Assembly: GCA_910578115.1 (NCBI GenBank)
Contig: CAJTPO010000017.1
Location: forward strand, 13,638 to 77,637
Length of the DNA: 64,000 bases
Origin: an uncultured Lachnospiraceae bacterium
GTDB lineage: Bacteria > Bacillota > Clostridia > Lachnospirales > Lachnospiraceae
Direction: 5' to 3'
Shown here: in pieces, positions 42,694-51,704 of the stretch
Layout: every line of letters starts with the position of its first letter
Numbering within the stretch: the first letter of the stretch is position 1
The notes under the pieces: generated by a model
The model's input: the letters and a program-made list of their open reading frames with translations, nothing else
What the model was told of the DNA's origin: nothing
The model's database searches: none
Position numbers and translations under genes: made by a program

Positions 42694-42722
42694 GTCAGTT
42701 CTGTTTCTTCATCTTAATAATC

Positions 42723-43841
42723 TTAATAGACTGCTTCCACATCCGTGATCTGGTTATTTTCCACGCAGAAGCTCCAGAGGGAGTGTCCGGGCAGGCGGTG
42801 CTCTGTAAGATAATATGTGTTATCTAATTGCGTGATGTAGTAGGGCGTACCGCCTCCGACAAAATATTCGTAGATATCTTCATATTTGTTTTCCGCCAGA
42901 TCATGAAGGTCCTTCGTGCGCAGGATGGTAGCGTAGTCCTGATTGCCCGTGATATCAGTGGAGACGGTAAGATAGAAATAGTCCTGGATCCGGGTAAGCT
43001 GGATCATGCCTGCCATCGAATCAGGAACGGGATAAATCTCCAGTATCTCAAAGGTATCCAGAGAGGCACGGATGATGGAAGCATTACCGGATACAAAGTA
43101 GATTTCATTTCCAAGGATGGTAAAAGAACGGACATACACCTGATCCAGAGAACTGATGCGGCGGATTTCTGTCAGATACATACGGGTGTCGTCTGCATTA
43201 TGGCGGAAGAGATACATTTCGCCGCTCATGGAACTCCACGCGTAAAAGGTGTCTGTGGGAGCATCGTAGACGATGTAATGAGGTCTGTTGCCAATCTCCG
43301 AAAAAGTCTGTGTATGGGCATAAATATCGCCTTGTTTCTCAAAAATTAAAACACGATTTTGCTCTGTGTCATCTACCAGGTATACGTCTCCGTCGCCTGC
43401 AAGTGTATGGCCTTTGTCGATTTCATCGGTCATAACCTTCCATGCGCTGAGAGGATCATCCAGATTATCGTGATAAATGATCTGATTATGATAGCAGTCC
43501 ACCAGGAAGTAAGTGCCGTCTATTCTGGTAAGGTAGGTGGGAACGCTTAAATCCGGATAGGGATTGCTCCTGGCGGCTGTCTGCAAGGAAGAGTCAGAGC
43601 AGTTTTGGGAAACGGGTTCTGATGCACGCAGGTATTCCGTGACCGGACCGGGAACGGAAATGCTTTCGGAAAGGGTGCTGTTCAAGTCGTTTTTTGGTGT
43701 ACAGCCGGAAAGGAAGGGCAAAAGGGAAAGCGCTGTGAGCAGTACAGGAAAAACGTGTGGTATTTTATGAGAAATTAAAAGTTCAAATCGTGATTTTATT
43801 CTGGATATTCTTAAATTTCGAAGGGTAGTATTCTTTGGCAT
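42723..43841 (-). CDS. Hypothetical lipoprotein, beta-propeller-like
   Basis: The 372-residue protein has a basic N-terminus, a hydrophobic segment and a lipobox (LLPFLSGC about residue 47), so it should be anchored outside the membrane. The mature part consists of repeated beta blocks with aromatic-Asp patterns (GTYFLVDCYHNQIIYHD, GDVYLVDDTEQNRVLIF, DTFYAWSSMSGEMYLF, NEIYFVSGNASIIRAS). That resembles a six- or seven-bladed propeller. No named family is recognised. GGAG lies eight bases before ATG 43841. It is divergent from the following acyltransferase gene. Confidence 0.75.
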   Translation of the reverse strand: MPKNTTLRNLRISRIKSRFELLISHKIPHVFPVLLTALSLLPFLSGCTPKNDLNSTLSESISVPGPVTEYLRASEPVSQNCSDSSLQTAARSNPYPDLSVPTYLTRIDGTYFLVDCYHNQIIYHDNLDDPLSAWKVMTDEIDKGHTLAGDGDVYLVDDTEQNRVLIFEKQGDIYAHTQTFSEIGNRPHYIVYDAPTDTFYAWSSMSGEMYLFRHNADDTRMYLTEIRRISSLDQVYVRSFTILGNEIYFVSGNASIIRASLDTFEILEIYPVPDSMAGMIQLTRIQDYFYLTVSTDITGNQDYATILRTKDLHDLAENKYEDIYEYFVGGGTPYYITQLDNTYYLTEHRLPGHSLWSFCVENNQITDVEAVY

Positions 43842-43964
43842 CTTATATTCTCCGCATGGAAATAATATTGAATATTGTATTTTTCTTAACCATAACAATC
43901 ATAACATTTTATCTGGAAATATGGTATACTGAAAATCACGGGAAGGAACGATATCATGATCAAT

Positions 43965-44025
43965 GGTTACAGTTCACGGCCTAACCGGCCGCAAATTGTA
44001 ATGCATCCAGCCCCAAGCGCTTTGG
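43965..44025 (+). repeat. Palindromic dispersed repeat (half element)
   Basis: The sequence TTACAGTTCACGGCCTAACC... to GCATCCAGCCC is 46/49 identical to the reverse complement of 56575-56623. It overlaps the 5' leader of the next gene, where it opens a spurious in-frame N-terminal extension. Confidence 0.85.
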
Positions 44026-44039
44026 ATATGGAGGAAATA

Positions 44040-45218
44040 ATGGATAGACCGGAAACTGATAAGATAGAGTATAACGTATGTTTTTGTATTTTGGCTGCAT
44101 TGGCGATTCTGATGGTAGTGGCGGGACATCTCGGCTACAATATAATGACGATAGGAGACCTGTTTCCTTACTATTCTTTTCATGTGCCGCTCTTTGTATT
44201 TATCTCCGGCTATTTCTATAAAGATACGGAGCGGGAGCGTCCGTTTGGCTATGTGTGGAAGAAGATCAGGAGGCTGCTTGTACCATATTTTGTCTGGAAC
44301 CTTTTTTATGGAGTGCTTTCGTGGCTGCTGCGGGCGAACGGATTTGCAATGGGGGAGGAGATCAGTTTTCGGACACTGTTTCTTGCGCCTTTTATTCATG
44401 GCTATCAGTTTATTTATAACTATGCGGCCTGGTTTGTGCCGACGCTTTTCGTCATTGAGATGATGAATCTGCTGATGCGGCTGATCCTGTGTGGTGCGGT
44501 TGATAGAATATTGCGGAATGCCCGGGAATCCTGGCAGAACGGATGGTATCGCCTGCAGGAGTGGCTATTTCTGGCGGGCAGTCTGGCGGTGGGTATGGTG
44601 GTAGTTTGTCTGGCAGCGGGCGGCCATGTCTGGGGAAGCTATAAGGCGCCGGGCAGAATTTTATTCCTGTATCCCTGTTTTCAGATGGGGCAGTTTTATA
44701 AGAAGAAACTGGAAAGACACGACGTCGTGGGGAATCTGCCGTATATGGCTGTTGTTCTGGGAATTCAGGTATTACTGCAGGTATCCTGTAACGGTCTGGC
44801 CTTCAGCAGTGTGTGGTGTACGGGATTTGCAAATGGACCGGTGATCCCCTATGTGACGATCGTGACGGGAATTGCGTTCTGGCTTCGCACAGCCAGGATA
44901 ATAACGCCTGTCATTGGAACGGGCAGAGCGATCCGCTATCTGGGGCAGAATACATACACGGTGATGATGCATCACGTGATGGTTTTCATGCTGATTAAGT
45001 GGGCGCTGGCAGGAATTGCATCACATACCGGCCTGTGTGGAGATTTCGATTTCGTGCAGTTCTATACGAATATTGATTATGTGTATGTGATGAACGGAGC
45101 GGAGCATTTTAAGATGGTTTATCTGACAGCGGCGATCGTGCTTCCCCTGTGCCTGCACTATATCCTGCACTATATAAGGGAAGGCGGCAGAGTTCGTAAC
45201 AGCGAAGCCGGAGGTTGA
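44040..45218 (+). CDS. Acyltransferase family 3 membrane protein 2
   Basis: The 392-residue protein has about ten membrane segments and the acyltransferase-3 opening: ILMVVAGHLGYNIMTIGD, FPYYSFHVPLFVFISGYFY and FIHGYQFIYNYAAWFVPTLF. The active-site His is in the VAGH motif. It probably acylates a surface sugar. ATG 44040 follows GGAGG by five bases; in-frame ATGs up to 43956 would add 28 residues encoded by a dispersed repeat and are considered unlikely. It is followed by a small membrane protein and a glycosyltransferase on the same strand. Confidence 0.83.
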   Translation: MDRPETDKIEYNVCFCILAALAILMVVAGHLGYNIMTIGDLFPYYSFHVPLFVFISGYFYKDTERERPFGYVWKKIRRLLVPYFVWNLFYGVLSWLLRANGFAMGEEISFRTLFLAPFIHGYQFIYNYAAWFVPTLFVIEMMNLLMRLILCGAVDRILRNARESWQNGWYRLQEWLFLAGSLAVGMVVVCLAAGGHVWGSYKAPGRILFLYPCFQMGQFYKKKLERHDVVGNLPYMAVVLGIQVLLQVSCNGLAFSSVWCTGFANGPVIPYVTIVTGIAFWLRTARIITPVIGTGRAIRYLGQNTYTVMMHHVMVFMLIKWALAGIASHTGLCGDFDFVQFYTNIDYVYVMNGAEHFKMVYLTAAIVLPLCLHYILHYIREGGRVRNSEAGG

Positions 45219-45322
45219 ACTGTTACAGGGCAGCATAACGTTCGGCGCTGGGCTGCTTAAGATTGCATTATGGGAGGCAGTGTGATACACTGGGAAAATA
45301 TTACAGTTGCGGAGGAATAAAT

Positions 45323-45721
45323 TTGTCAGGGGAATATATAAAGGAGATAGATCCGGCGGTAGTATGGGTATTGGCGGGTCTGACCATTTTAGCGCTGCTG
45401 CTGGCAGTGAGCCTGTATGGTATACAGAATTATACGGTGCGTATTTATAATTGGAACGGGAAGCGTTATTGTTATCTGGGACGAGCGGAAATCGGGCAGA
45501 GCAAAGACGGATTCTGTGTGCGGATTGGGGAGAGAATGGCGGATCTGTCCTATACTACGTTGTATCAGATCTGCCCTTCCAGGCATTTTGTGCGCAAAAA
45601 CAGGTACAGGAGCATGATGCTGTGTGCCGGTGATGTGCGGTGCATGCTGCATGTGGATGGGTGTATGCGGCAGTCTGTATACTACAGGAAGGCCTGGCAG
45701 CTTTCGGGAAGGCAGGTATAG
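45323..45721 (+). CDS. Small single-pass membrane protein
   Basis: The 132-residue frame starts at TTG 45323, seven bases after GGAGG. One membrane helix (VVWVLAGLTILALLLAVSLYG) near the N-terminus is followed by a basic domain of about 95 residues with five Cys and beta-like stretches (YTVRIYNWNGKRYCYLGRAEI). No family is recognised. Its stop lies one base before the ATG of the glycosyltransferase gene, so the two are probably co-translated and may work together. Confidence 0.65.
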   Translation: MSGEYIKEIDPAVVWVLAGLTILALLLAVSLYGIQNYTVRIYNWNGKRYCYLGRAEIGQSKDGFCVRIGERMADLSYTTLYQICPSRHFVRKNRYRSMMLCAGDVRCMLHVDGCMRQSVYYRKAWQLSGRQV

Positions 45722-45722
45722 A

Positions 45723-46754
45723 ATGATAACAGTCAGCTTATGTATGATCGTGAAGAATGAAGAAAGGATTCTGGCAAGGTGTCTGAACAGTATTGCAGAT
45801 CTGGTGGACGAAGTCATCATTGTGGATACCGGCTCGACAGATGATACGAAAAGGATTGCGGCAGAGTATACGGACAGGATCTATGATTTTATATGGACGG
45901 GGGATTTTGCGGAGGCCAGAAATTATGCTTTCTCCAAAGCGGGAATGGAATATATTTATTCGGCCGATGCGGATGAAGTGCTGGATGAGACAAACAGGGC
46001 GGCGTTTCGCCGGCTGAAGGAGACTCTGCTGCCGGAGATCGACATCGTGCAGATGTATTATACCAATCAGCTCTCTCACGGCACGGTTTATAATTATGAT
46101 AAAGAACTGCGCCCGAAGCTGTTTAAAAGACTGCGGACATTCCGGTGGCAGGGGGCTGTCCACGAACAGGTAGGTCTGGAGCCGGTGATCTATGACAGTG
46201 AAGTCGAGATCAGGCATATGCCGGAAAGCAATCATAAGGACAGGGATCTGGCAGCCTTTCTGCGCATAATACGGGAGGGGGAGCGCCTGGACAAGAGACT
46301 GCATGGATTATATGCCAGAGAGTTGTTTATTGCCGGAGAGGATCAGGATTTTCTGGATGCAGGTTTCTTCTTTGAAGAATCCTGCCGGGATACGGCAAGG
46401 GATGCGGAGGAAATCAAGGAAGCGGCCTGTGCGGCGGCGCGGGCCGCACGGATTGCAGGAGATACCGGGAAGTTCTTTAAGTATGCCATGAAGGTGGTGG
46501 CATGTGAAGGCTGTGCAGAGATCTGCTGTGAGCTGGGCGATTATTATCTGAGGGAACAGGATATTGACGAGGCTGTCGTGTGGTATTATAATGCGGCCTA
46601 TGAGACGGAGAGTATTTTGAATCTGAGCTGCAGCGGAGAGATCCCGCTGTACGGACTGGCGGAGTGTTACCGTGCGGCCGGGAATGAAGCGCAGGCGGCC
46701 GAATATGAAAGACTGGCCAGGGATGCGGCAGCCCGGAACCATACAGCAGGCTGA
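45723..46754 (+). CDS. Glycosyltransferase family 2 with TPR-like C-terminal region
   Basis: This 343-residue protein begins ITVSLCMIVKNEERILARCL, then VIIVDTGSTDDTKRI and the DxD-like SADADEVLDE, a family 2 GT-A domain over about 230 residues. It ends in Ala-rich helices (AACAAARAARIAGDTGKFF; CCELGDYYLREQDIDEAVVWYY) resembling TPR repeats. This architecture is common in Clostridia (SunS-like group) and may glycosylate peptides or surface proteins. The start overlaps the preceding small gene region closely. Confidence 0.85.
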   Translation: MITVSLCMIVKNEERILARCLNSIADLVDEVIIVDTGSTDDTKRIAAEYTDRIYDFIWTGDFAEARNYAFSKAGMEYIYSADADEVLDETNRAAFRRLKETLLPEIDIVQMYYTNQLSHGTVYNYDKELRPKLFKRLRTFRWQGAVHEQVGLEPVIYDSEVEIRHMPESNHKDRDLAAFLRIIREGERLDKRLHGLYARELFIAGEDQDFLDAGFFFEESCRDTARDAEEIKEAACAAARAARIAGDTGKFFKYAMKVVACEGCAEICCELGDYYLREQDIDEAVVWYYNAAYETESILNLSCSGEIPLYGLAECYRAAGNEAQAAEYERLARDAAARNHTAG

Positions 46755-46902
46755 TCCGTGCCGGAATGTCTGGAGAAACAGGCGCAGGCATAAAAGGATA
46801 CGGCACGAAGCAGCGTATGATACAAAGCGCAGATTTTCCTTAAACGGAATCATCAGGATAGTGCGAAAATGAATGTAACGATAGAGAGGTATACGGTACA
46901 CT

Positions 46903-47958
46903 ATGAAATGGGAAGAAAATGTGCGCCGGGTCGTTCCTTATATACCGGGGGAACAGCCGGAAGATCAGAATGTGATCAAATTGAATACCAATGAGAACCC
47001 TTACCCGCCGGCTCCGGGAGTGGCGGCCAGGCTTGCGTCGTTGACGCCAGAACGGATGCGCCTGTATCCGGCTTTTCCGGAACAGACACAGCTGGCGGAG
47101 GTTCTTGCCAGGAAGTATCAGATCGGCAAAGAACAGCTTTTTATCGGAGTCGGGTCGGATGATGTGCTGTCGCTGGCATTCATGACGTTTTTTCAATCGG
47201 GAAGACCGGTCTTTTTCCCGGATATCACGTATTCGTTCTACGATGTATGGGCGGATCTGTATAGAGTGCCGTATGAGACGAAAGCATTGGATGAGGAATT
47301 TTGTATCAGGCCGGAGGATTACAGGCAGCCAAACGGAGGGGTGATCTTTCCTAATCCCAATGCACCCACGGGTGTGTTGATGGATCTGTCCGGGGTGGAG
47401 GAGATCGTGGAAGCCAACCGTGACGTTGTGGTGATTGTGGACGAAGCCTATATCGATTTCGGCGGTACGAGCTGTCTGCCTTTGATCGGGAAATATGATA
47501 ACCTGCTGGTGGTGCAGACTTTTTCGAAATCCAGATCCATGGCCGGTATGCGGATCGGATATGCCATGGGAGATCCGAAATTGATCCGATATTTGAATGA
47601 TGTAAAGTATTCGGTCAATTCGTATACAATGAATTATGCGGCGCTTCAACTTGGAGTTGAGGCAGTGGAAGATGAGGCCTATTTCGAGGAATGCTGTGCC
47701 AGGATCGTCAAGACCCGCGAACATGCGGAGAGCAGGCTGCGTCAGCTGGGATTTACTTTTCCGAAATCTTATGGTAATTTTATCTTTGCCAGTCATAAGA
47801 GGATACCGGCGAAGGAAATATTCGAGAAGCTGAAAGCAGACGGCATATATGTCAGATATTGGGATAAGGACAGGATCAGGAATCATCTTCGGATCACTGT
47901 TGGAACCGATGAGCAGATGGAGGCTCTGTACCGGGCGCTGGAGACGCTGCTGGAGTGA
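46903..47958 (+). CDS. hisC: Histidinol-phosphate aminotransferase
   Basis: The 351-residue fold-type I PLP enzyme shows NTNENPYPPAPGV, NPNAPTGVLMD, VDEAYIDFGG and the PLP-lysine motif TFSKSRSMAGMRIGYAMG, ending NHLRITVGTDEQMEAL. It converts imidazole-acetol phosphate and glutamate to histidinol phosphate in histidine synthesis; members can also act on aromatic amino acids. No other his genes are adjacent, so it is a stand-alone copy and a second HisC may exist elsewhere. No strong Shine-Dalgarno is visible (GAGAGG 15 bases upstream). Confidence 0.9.
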   Translation: MKWEENVRRVVPYIPGEQPEDQNVIKLNTNENPYPPAPGVAARLASLTPERMRLYPAFPEQTQLAEVLARKYQIGKEQLFIGVGSDDVLSLAFMTFFQSGRPVFFPDITYSFYDVWADLYRVPYETKALDEEFCIRPEDYRQPNGGVIFPNPNAPTGVLMDLSGVEEIVEANRDVVVIVDEAYIDFGGTSCLPLIGKYDNLLVVQTFSKSRSMAGMRIGYAMGDPKLIRYLNDVKYSVNSYTMNYAALQLGVEAVEDEAYFEECCARIVKTREHAESRLRQLGFTFPKSYGNFIFASHKRIPAKEIFEKLKADGIYVRYWDKDRIRNHLRITVGTDEQMEALYRALETLLE

Positions 47959-48038
47959 GAATCCGTAATGGCAGCGGTGTTGAGCGCACAGATGCCATAC
48001 AGCAGGTCTGCATGTGTGCATTTCTTTAAGCGCTGCGG

Positions 48039-48075
48039 CCTCAGCGTAAAACGCTTCGTAATAGAGGCAAATATG
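48039..48075 (+). repeat. Dispersed leader motif, copy 3
   Basis: CCTCAGCGTAAAACGCTTCG followed by TAATAGAGGCAAATATG matches 11976 and 36313. AGCGT-AAA-ACGCT can form a small hairpin just before the purine-rich site. Confidence 0.5.
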
Positions 48076-48199
48076 CAGATCGGGATCAAATTTTAAGGCA
48101 TAGAGACATATATTTGTAGTAAGGATTTAACATCTGGTGCATGTGTCCGGGAGATTCTTACGGATAACTTTACAGAAATGCTTCGGCATGGAGGGAATT

Positions 48200-48697
48200 A
48201 TGGAAAAATTAGCGGCAGCTTTTGCAGTAACTTTAGGCAGGTATGTATCAAAGGAAGCGGTGGTATTTATCATATCGATGGTCCCGATCCTGGAACTTCG
48301 GGGAGGACTGATCGTATCAAAGCTTCTGGAGGTCCCGATCACTACGGCGATCCCGTTGTGTATCATCGGCAATATCATTCCGATTCCGTTTATCCTGCTT
48401 TTTATCAAACAGATTTTTAAGTGGATGAAGAAGATAAAGCTTTTTCGTGGACTGGTGGAGAGACTGGAAGCCAAGGCCATGGGCAAAAGTGACAGCATTA
48501 AGAAATATGAGTTCTGGGGACTGGTATTGTTTGTAGGGATTCCCCTGCCGGGCACGGGTGCGTGGACGGGTTCCCTGATCGCGGCGCTGCTGGATGTGGA
48601 CTTTAAGAAAGCTGTACTGGCAGAGCTTCTTGGGATCGCGATCGCGACGATTATCATGTCGATCTTCTCTTATGGACTTCTGGGAGTCCTGCTGTAG
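48200..48697 (+). CDS. Small multidrug export (COG2426) family membrane protein
   Basis: This 165-residue protein has about four to five hydrophobic segments with the family motifs SMVPILELRGGLIVSKLL, NIIPIPFILLF and LFVGIPLPGTGAWTGSL. The Glu-Leu-Arg-Gly-Gly loop and the Pro-Leu-Pro-Gly-Thr-Gly loop are the recognised signature. The named activity (export of quaternary drugs) is weakly supported in the family. GGAGG lies seven bases before ATG 48200; the leader CTTCGGCATGGAGGGAATTATG resembles the dispersed leader motif. Confidence 0.85.
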   Translation: MEKLAAAFAVTLGRYVSKEAVVFIISMVPILELRGGLIVSKLLEVPITTAIPLCIIGNIIPIPFILLFIKQIFKWMKKIKLFRGLVERLEAKAMGKSDSIKKYEFWGLVLFVGIPLPGTGAWTGSLIAALLDVDFKKAVLAELLGIAIATIIMSIFSYGLLGVLL

Positions 48698-48746
48698 GAG
48701 AAGCAGGCGGCAGTGTGCCGGGAAGCACACGGAGAATGTAGTGTAT

Positions 48747-51614
48747 ATGGACAGAAAGATAAGAAAATATGCCATTCTGGCCGGGGTATGTATGGCGGCG
48801 GCCGTTGTGGCCGGAATCGTCTTATTGTGCTGCGGCCATCAGGGCGGCAGCGCTAATCTTGCACGGCAAAGGGGCGTTATTGCCACCAGCGACAGTGCGG
48901 AGACTGAGGACTTGACGGCATATAAGGCGATTGACGGGGATGACAGTGTGTTATCCCGCTGGTCCAGTGAGAATAACTGGGAGGATGCAGCCCACTATAT
49001 ACAACTGGAATTTCCAACAGAAATTTCAGTTTCTTTTGTTGTCCTGAAATGGGAAAGGCGCAATGTGATCTCCTATGCGCTGGAAGGTTCTGTGGACGGT
49101 GAAATATGGGAGACACTGCGGCAGTTTGACACTGCACCGGAGACAAAAGAGCAGGAAATTGCGCTTGCGGATGCTGTGACGGTCAGATTCTTAAGGCTCA
49201 GCACGTATCAGGTATCTGTCCGGGAAGAGGATTATTCCAATCTTTATCAGAATGTATCGCTCTATGAATTCGAAGTCTACGCGGACAAGCCGGCAGCTTA
49301 TCGGTTAGAGGCGGCAGAGATCGGCACGCGGGAGGATGGCAGCAGATATCTGATCATGCCGGCAGCGCCGGAAGGATATGAGACGACTTATCTGGGCGCC
49401 GACTATGAGCAGGTAATCGGTGCGGACGGCACTGTATATGATACGATTCAGGAGAAAGAAGTGACGGTCGGTTTCCGGGTAAGCAGCAGGAAGGATGAGA
49501 CGGATACACGGGAGATTGCGCAGGTTTTGACCGTGCCGGCCCATCCGGCGGCGCAGGGAGGACAGGACGGAGGCGGACAGGAAGAGAAAGCGGATGCTGC
49601 AAAAGGCAGGGTTAACGACTGTCCGGAGGTGATCCCGGCTCTGGCGGAATGGCAGGGAAGCAGAGGGAAGCTTACGTTCACCGGGGCATTCCGTGTTGTG
49701 GTGGAGGAAGGTTCTTCTCTGCAGGAGGAAGCGGAGCTTTTGACAGAACGCCTGAGAGTTGTGACGGGATATGCGCCGCAGGTGGTATGCGGCGATGTTG
49801 AGGAAGCACGGGCAGGTGACATCTATCTTGGATATACAGAGGAGGCCTGCGGACTGGGGAGTGAAGGGTATCTCATTGATATATCTGACACGTGTGTCAT
49901 ACTTGCAGAATCCGATACGGGCGTACGATGGGGAACGGTGACACTGCTGCAGATCCTGGGACAGGAACATGGCCTGCCTAAGGGAAAGATAAGGGACTAT
50001 CCGCTCTATGAAGTGCGGGGATTCGGGATCGATGTGGCGCGCAAGGCTGTATCCATGGACACGCTGTATGCCATGATGGAGGCTATGTCTTATTATAAGA
50101 TGAATGACCTGACCATTCATCTGAATGATAATGTGATCCTGAGTACCAGCGGCCTTACCGATTCGGTGGAAAGCGCGATGACGGCGGACAGCGCTTTCCG
50201 GCTGGAATCGGAGGTGGTAAATGACAGAGGGGAGAGATTGACGTCATCGGAATATGCCTATACGAAGGAGGAATTTGCACAGTTTATCGATACTGCGAAG
50301 ACCTACGGTGTGACGGTGGTTCCGGAGATTGACACGCCGGCGCATTCCCTGTCCATTACGAAACTTTTTCCGTCGTATGCGCTGACGACCAGGACGGAGT
50401 CGGTGGATCAGATTGATTTGAGCAAGGAGGAGGCGGTTTCGCTGGTTCAGACGATCTGGCAGGAAGCGCTTACGGGCGAGGAGGCAGCTTTTCGAAATGC
50501 AAAGATCGTCAATATCGGTATGGACGAATATTATGGGGACGGCGAACAGTACAGAGTCTTTTTGAATCGGATTGCCGATCAGGTGCGGGCGGCGGGGAAA
50601 ACGGTGCGCCTGTGGGGCAGCCTGAGCAATATGGCGGGCGACACCGTACCGGAACCGGACAATCTGCAGATGAACCTGTGGAGTACGGTCTGGGCTGACC
50701 CACGGGAGATGTACGAGGCCGGATATTCTCTGATCAACATGCAGAACAATCACCTGTATGTGATCCCCGGCGGGGGCTATGATCGTCTGGATACGAAAGA
50801 ATTGTATCACAATTGGGAAGCGGACAAATTCTATGATCACAGTCTGATGGAGCGGATACCGGCGTATTCGCCGCAGATGCTCGGTGCATCTTATATGATG
50901 TGGAATGACATGTGCGGCAGGCTGGATGTGGGAATCTGTGAGTACGATCTGTATGAACGTTTCGCGGAACCGCTGCCTGTGCTGGGAGCGAAGCTGTGGG
51001 GCAGGAATGAGGCGCTGTCATATGAAGCGTTTAACGACGCGGCGGACCGGATCGATCAGGTCCTGAACGGCGGCGGAGGAGAGAGGAACAGGCTTTACGA
51101 CGGGAAAACGGGGCTGGAACCAAACTATGAAGTCGACATCCGGGTAAAGCTTGCAGAGCCGGGTCTCACAAATACAAAGAGTACGGAGGATGAGGGCACA
51201 GATGCGGGGAACGCAGATGCGGAGAATACCGATCTGAACGGCAGAAACGGGAAGGGCATGGTCGGTATACGGGAGGAAAAAGCGCCGGCACAGATCCTTG
51301 CCGAGAGTGATGCCGCTTATGGGGAATGGGTATTCTATGCGGTGGAACCGGAAACGGGATGTGTGGGATTTGCCAGGGAGGGCAGGACTTACACCTGGGA
51401 TTATGTTCTTCCGCGTTCCGAATGGGTGGAGCTGAAGGTGATCGGTGAGCCGGGCAGGACGACTCTGTATGTGAACGGGAAACGGGTTGGAACGCTGGGA
51501 AATGAAAAGGCGTTTGAGGAATATGCGACCTTTGTCTTTCCGGTGGAGAGAATCGGTGTTGAGACGGGAAGGTTTGAGGGGGAAATGGAATTCCAGGTGC
51601 AGGCCGGACAGTGA
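48747..51614 (+). CDS. Cell-surface beta-N-acetylhexosaminidase (GH20)
   Basis: The 955-residue protein has a signal/anchor (AILAGVCMAAAVVAGIVLLC), then an F5/8-type (discoidin-like) domain of about 140 residues and a low-complexity linker (GGQDGGGQEEKADAAKG). A GH20b-like domain and the GH20 barrel follow from about 425: EVRGFGIDVARKAV, VVPEIDTPAHSLSI and the catalytic Asp-Glu in NIGMDEYYGDGE (about residue 590). A C-terminal concanavalin-like domain is broken by another low-complexity insert (EDEGTDAGNADAENTDLNG). It should release terminal GlcNAc/GalNAc outside the cell, for example from host glycans. GGAG precedes ATG 48747. Confidence 0.87.
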   Translation: MDRKIRKYAILAGVCMAAAVVAGIVLLCCGHQGGSANLARQRGVIATSDSAETEDLTAYKAIDGDDSVLSRWSSENNWEDAAHYIQLEFPTEISVSFVVLKWERRNVISYALEGSVDGEIWETLRQFDTAPETKEQEIALADAVTVRFLRLSTYQVSVREEDYSNLYQNVSLYEFEVYADKPAAYRLEAAEIGTREDGSRYLIMPAAPEGYETTYLGADYEQVIGADGTVYDTIQEKEVTVGFRVSSRKDETDTREIAQVLTVPAHPAAQGGQDGGGQEEKADAAKGRVNDCPEVIPALAEWQGSRGKLTFTGAFRVVVEEGSSLQEEAELLTERLRVVTGYAPQVVCGDVEEARAGDIYLGYTEEACGLGSEGYLIDISDTCVILAESDTGVRWGTVTLLQILGQEHGLPKGKIRDYPLYEVRGFGIDVARKAVSMDTLYAMMEAMSYYKMNDLTIHLNDNVILSTSGLTDSVESAMTADSAFRLESEVVNDRGERLTSSEYAYTKEEFAQFIDTAKTYGVTVVPEIDTPAHSLSITKLFPSYALTTRTESVDQIDLSKEEAVSLVQTIWQEALTGEEAAFRNAKIVNIGMDEYYGDGEQYRVFLNRIADQVRAAGKTVRLWGSLSNMAGDTVPEPDNLQMNLWSTVWADPREMYEAGYSLINMQNNHLYVIPGGGYDRLDTKELYHNWEADKFYDHSLMERIPAYSPQMLGASYMMWNDMCGRLDVGICEYDLYERFAEPLPVLGAKLWGRNEALSYEAFNDAADRIDQVLNGGGGERNRLYDGKTGLEPNYEVDIRVKLAEPGLTNTKSTEDEGTDAGNADAENTDLNGRNGKGMVGIREEKAPAQILAESDAAYGEWVFYAVEPETGCVGFAREGRTYTWDYVLPRSEWVELKVIGEPGRTTLYVNGKRVGTLGNEKAFEEYATFVFPVERIGVETGRFEGEMEFQVQAGQ

Positions 51615-51704
51615 TCGATAACGGCAAAAGCAATTGATTCTATGAGAAAAAGATTATACAATAATAAGTATCAATCATACGGGACAGGACGAGGTGGACC
51701 AGGC

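Noticed and set aside
43956..44039. Longer start of the second acyltransferase
   Set aside because: The added 28 residues are encoded by a dispersed palindromic repeat, and the GGAGG site supports ATG 44040.
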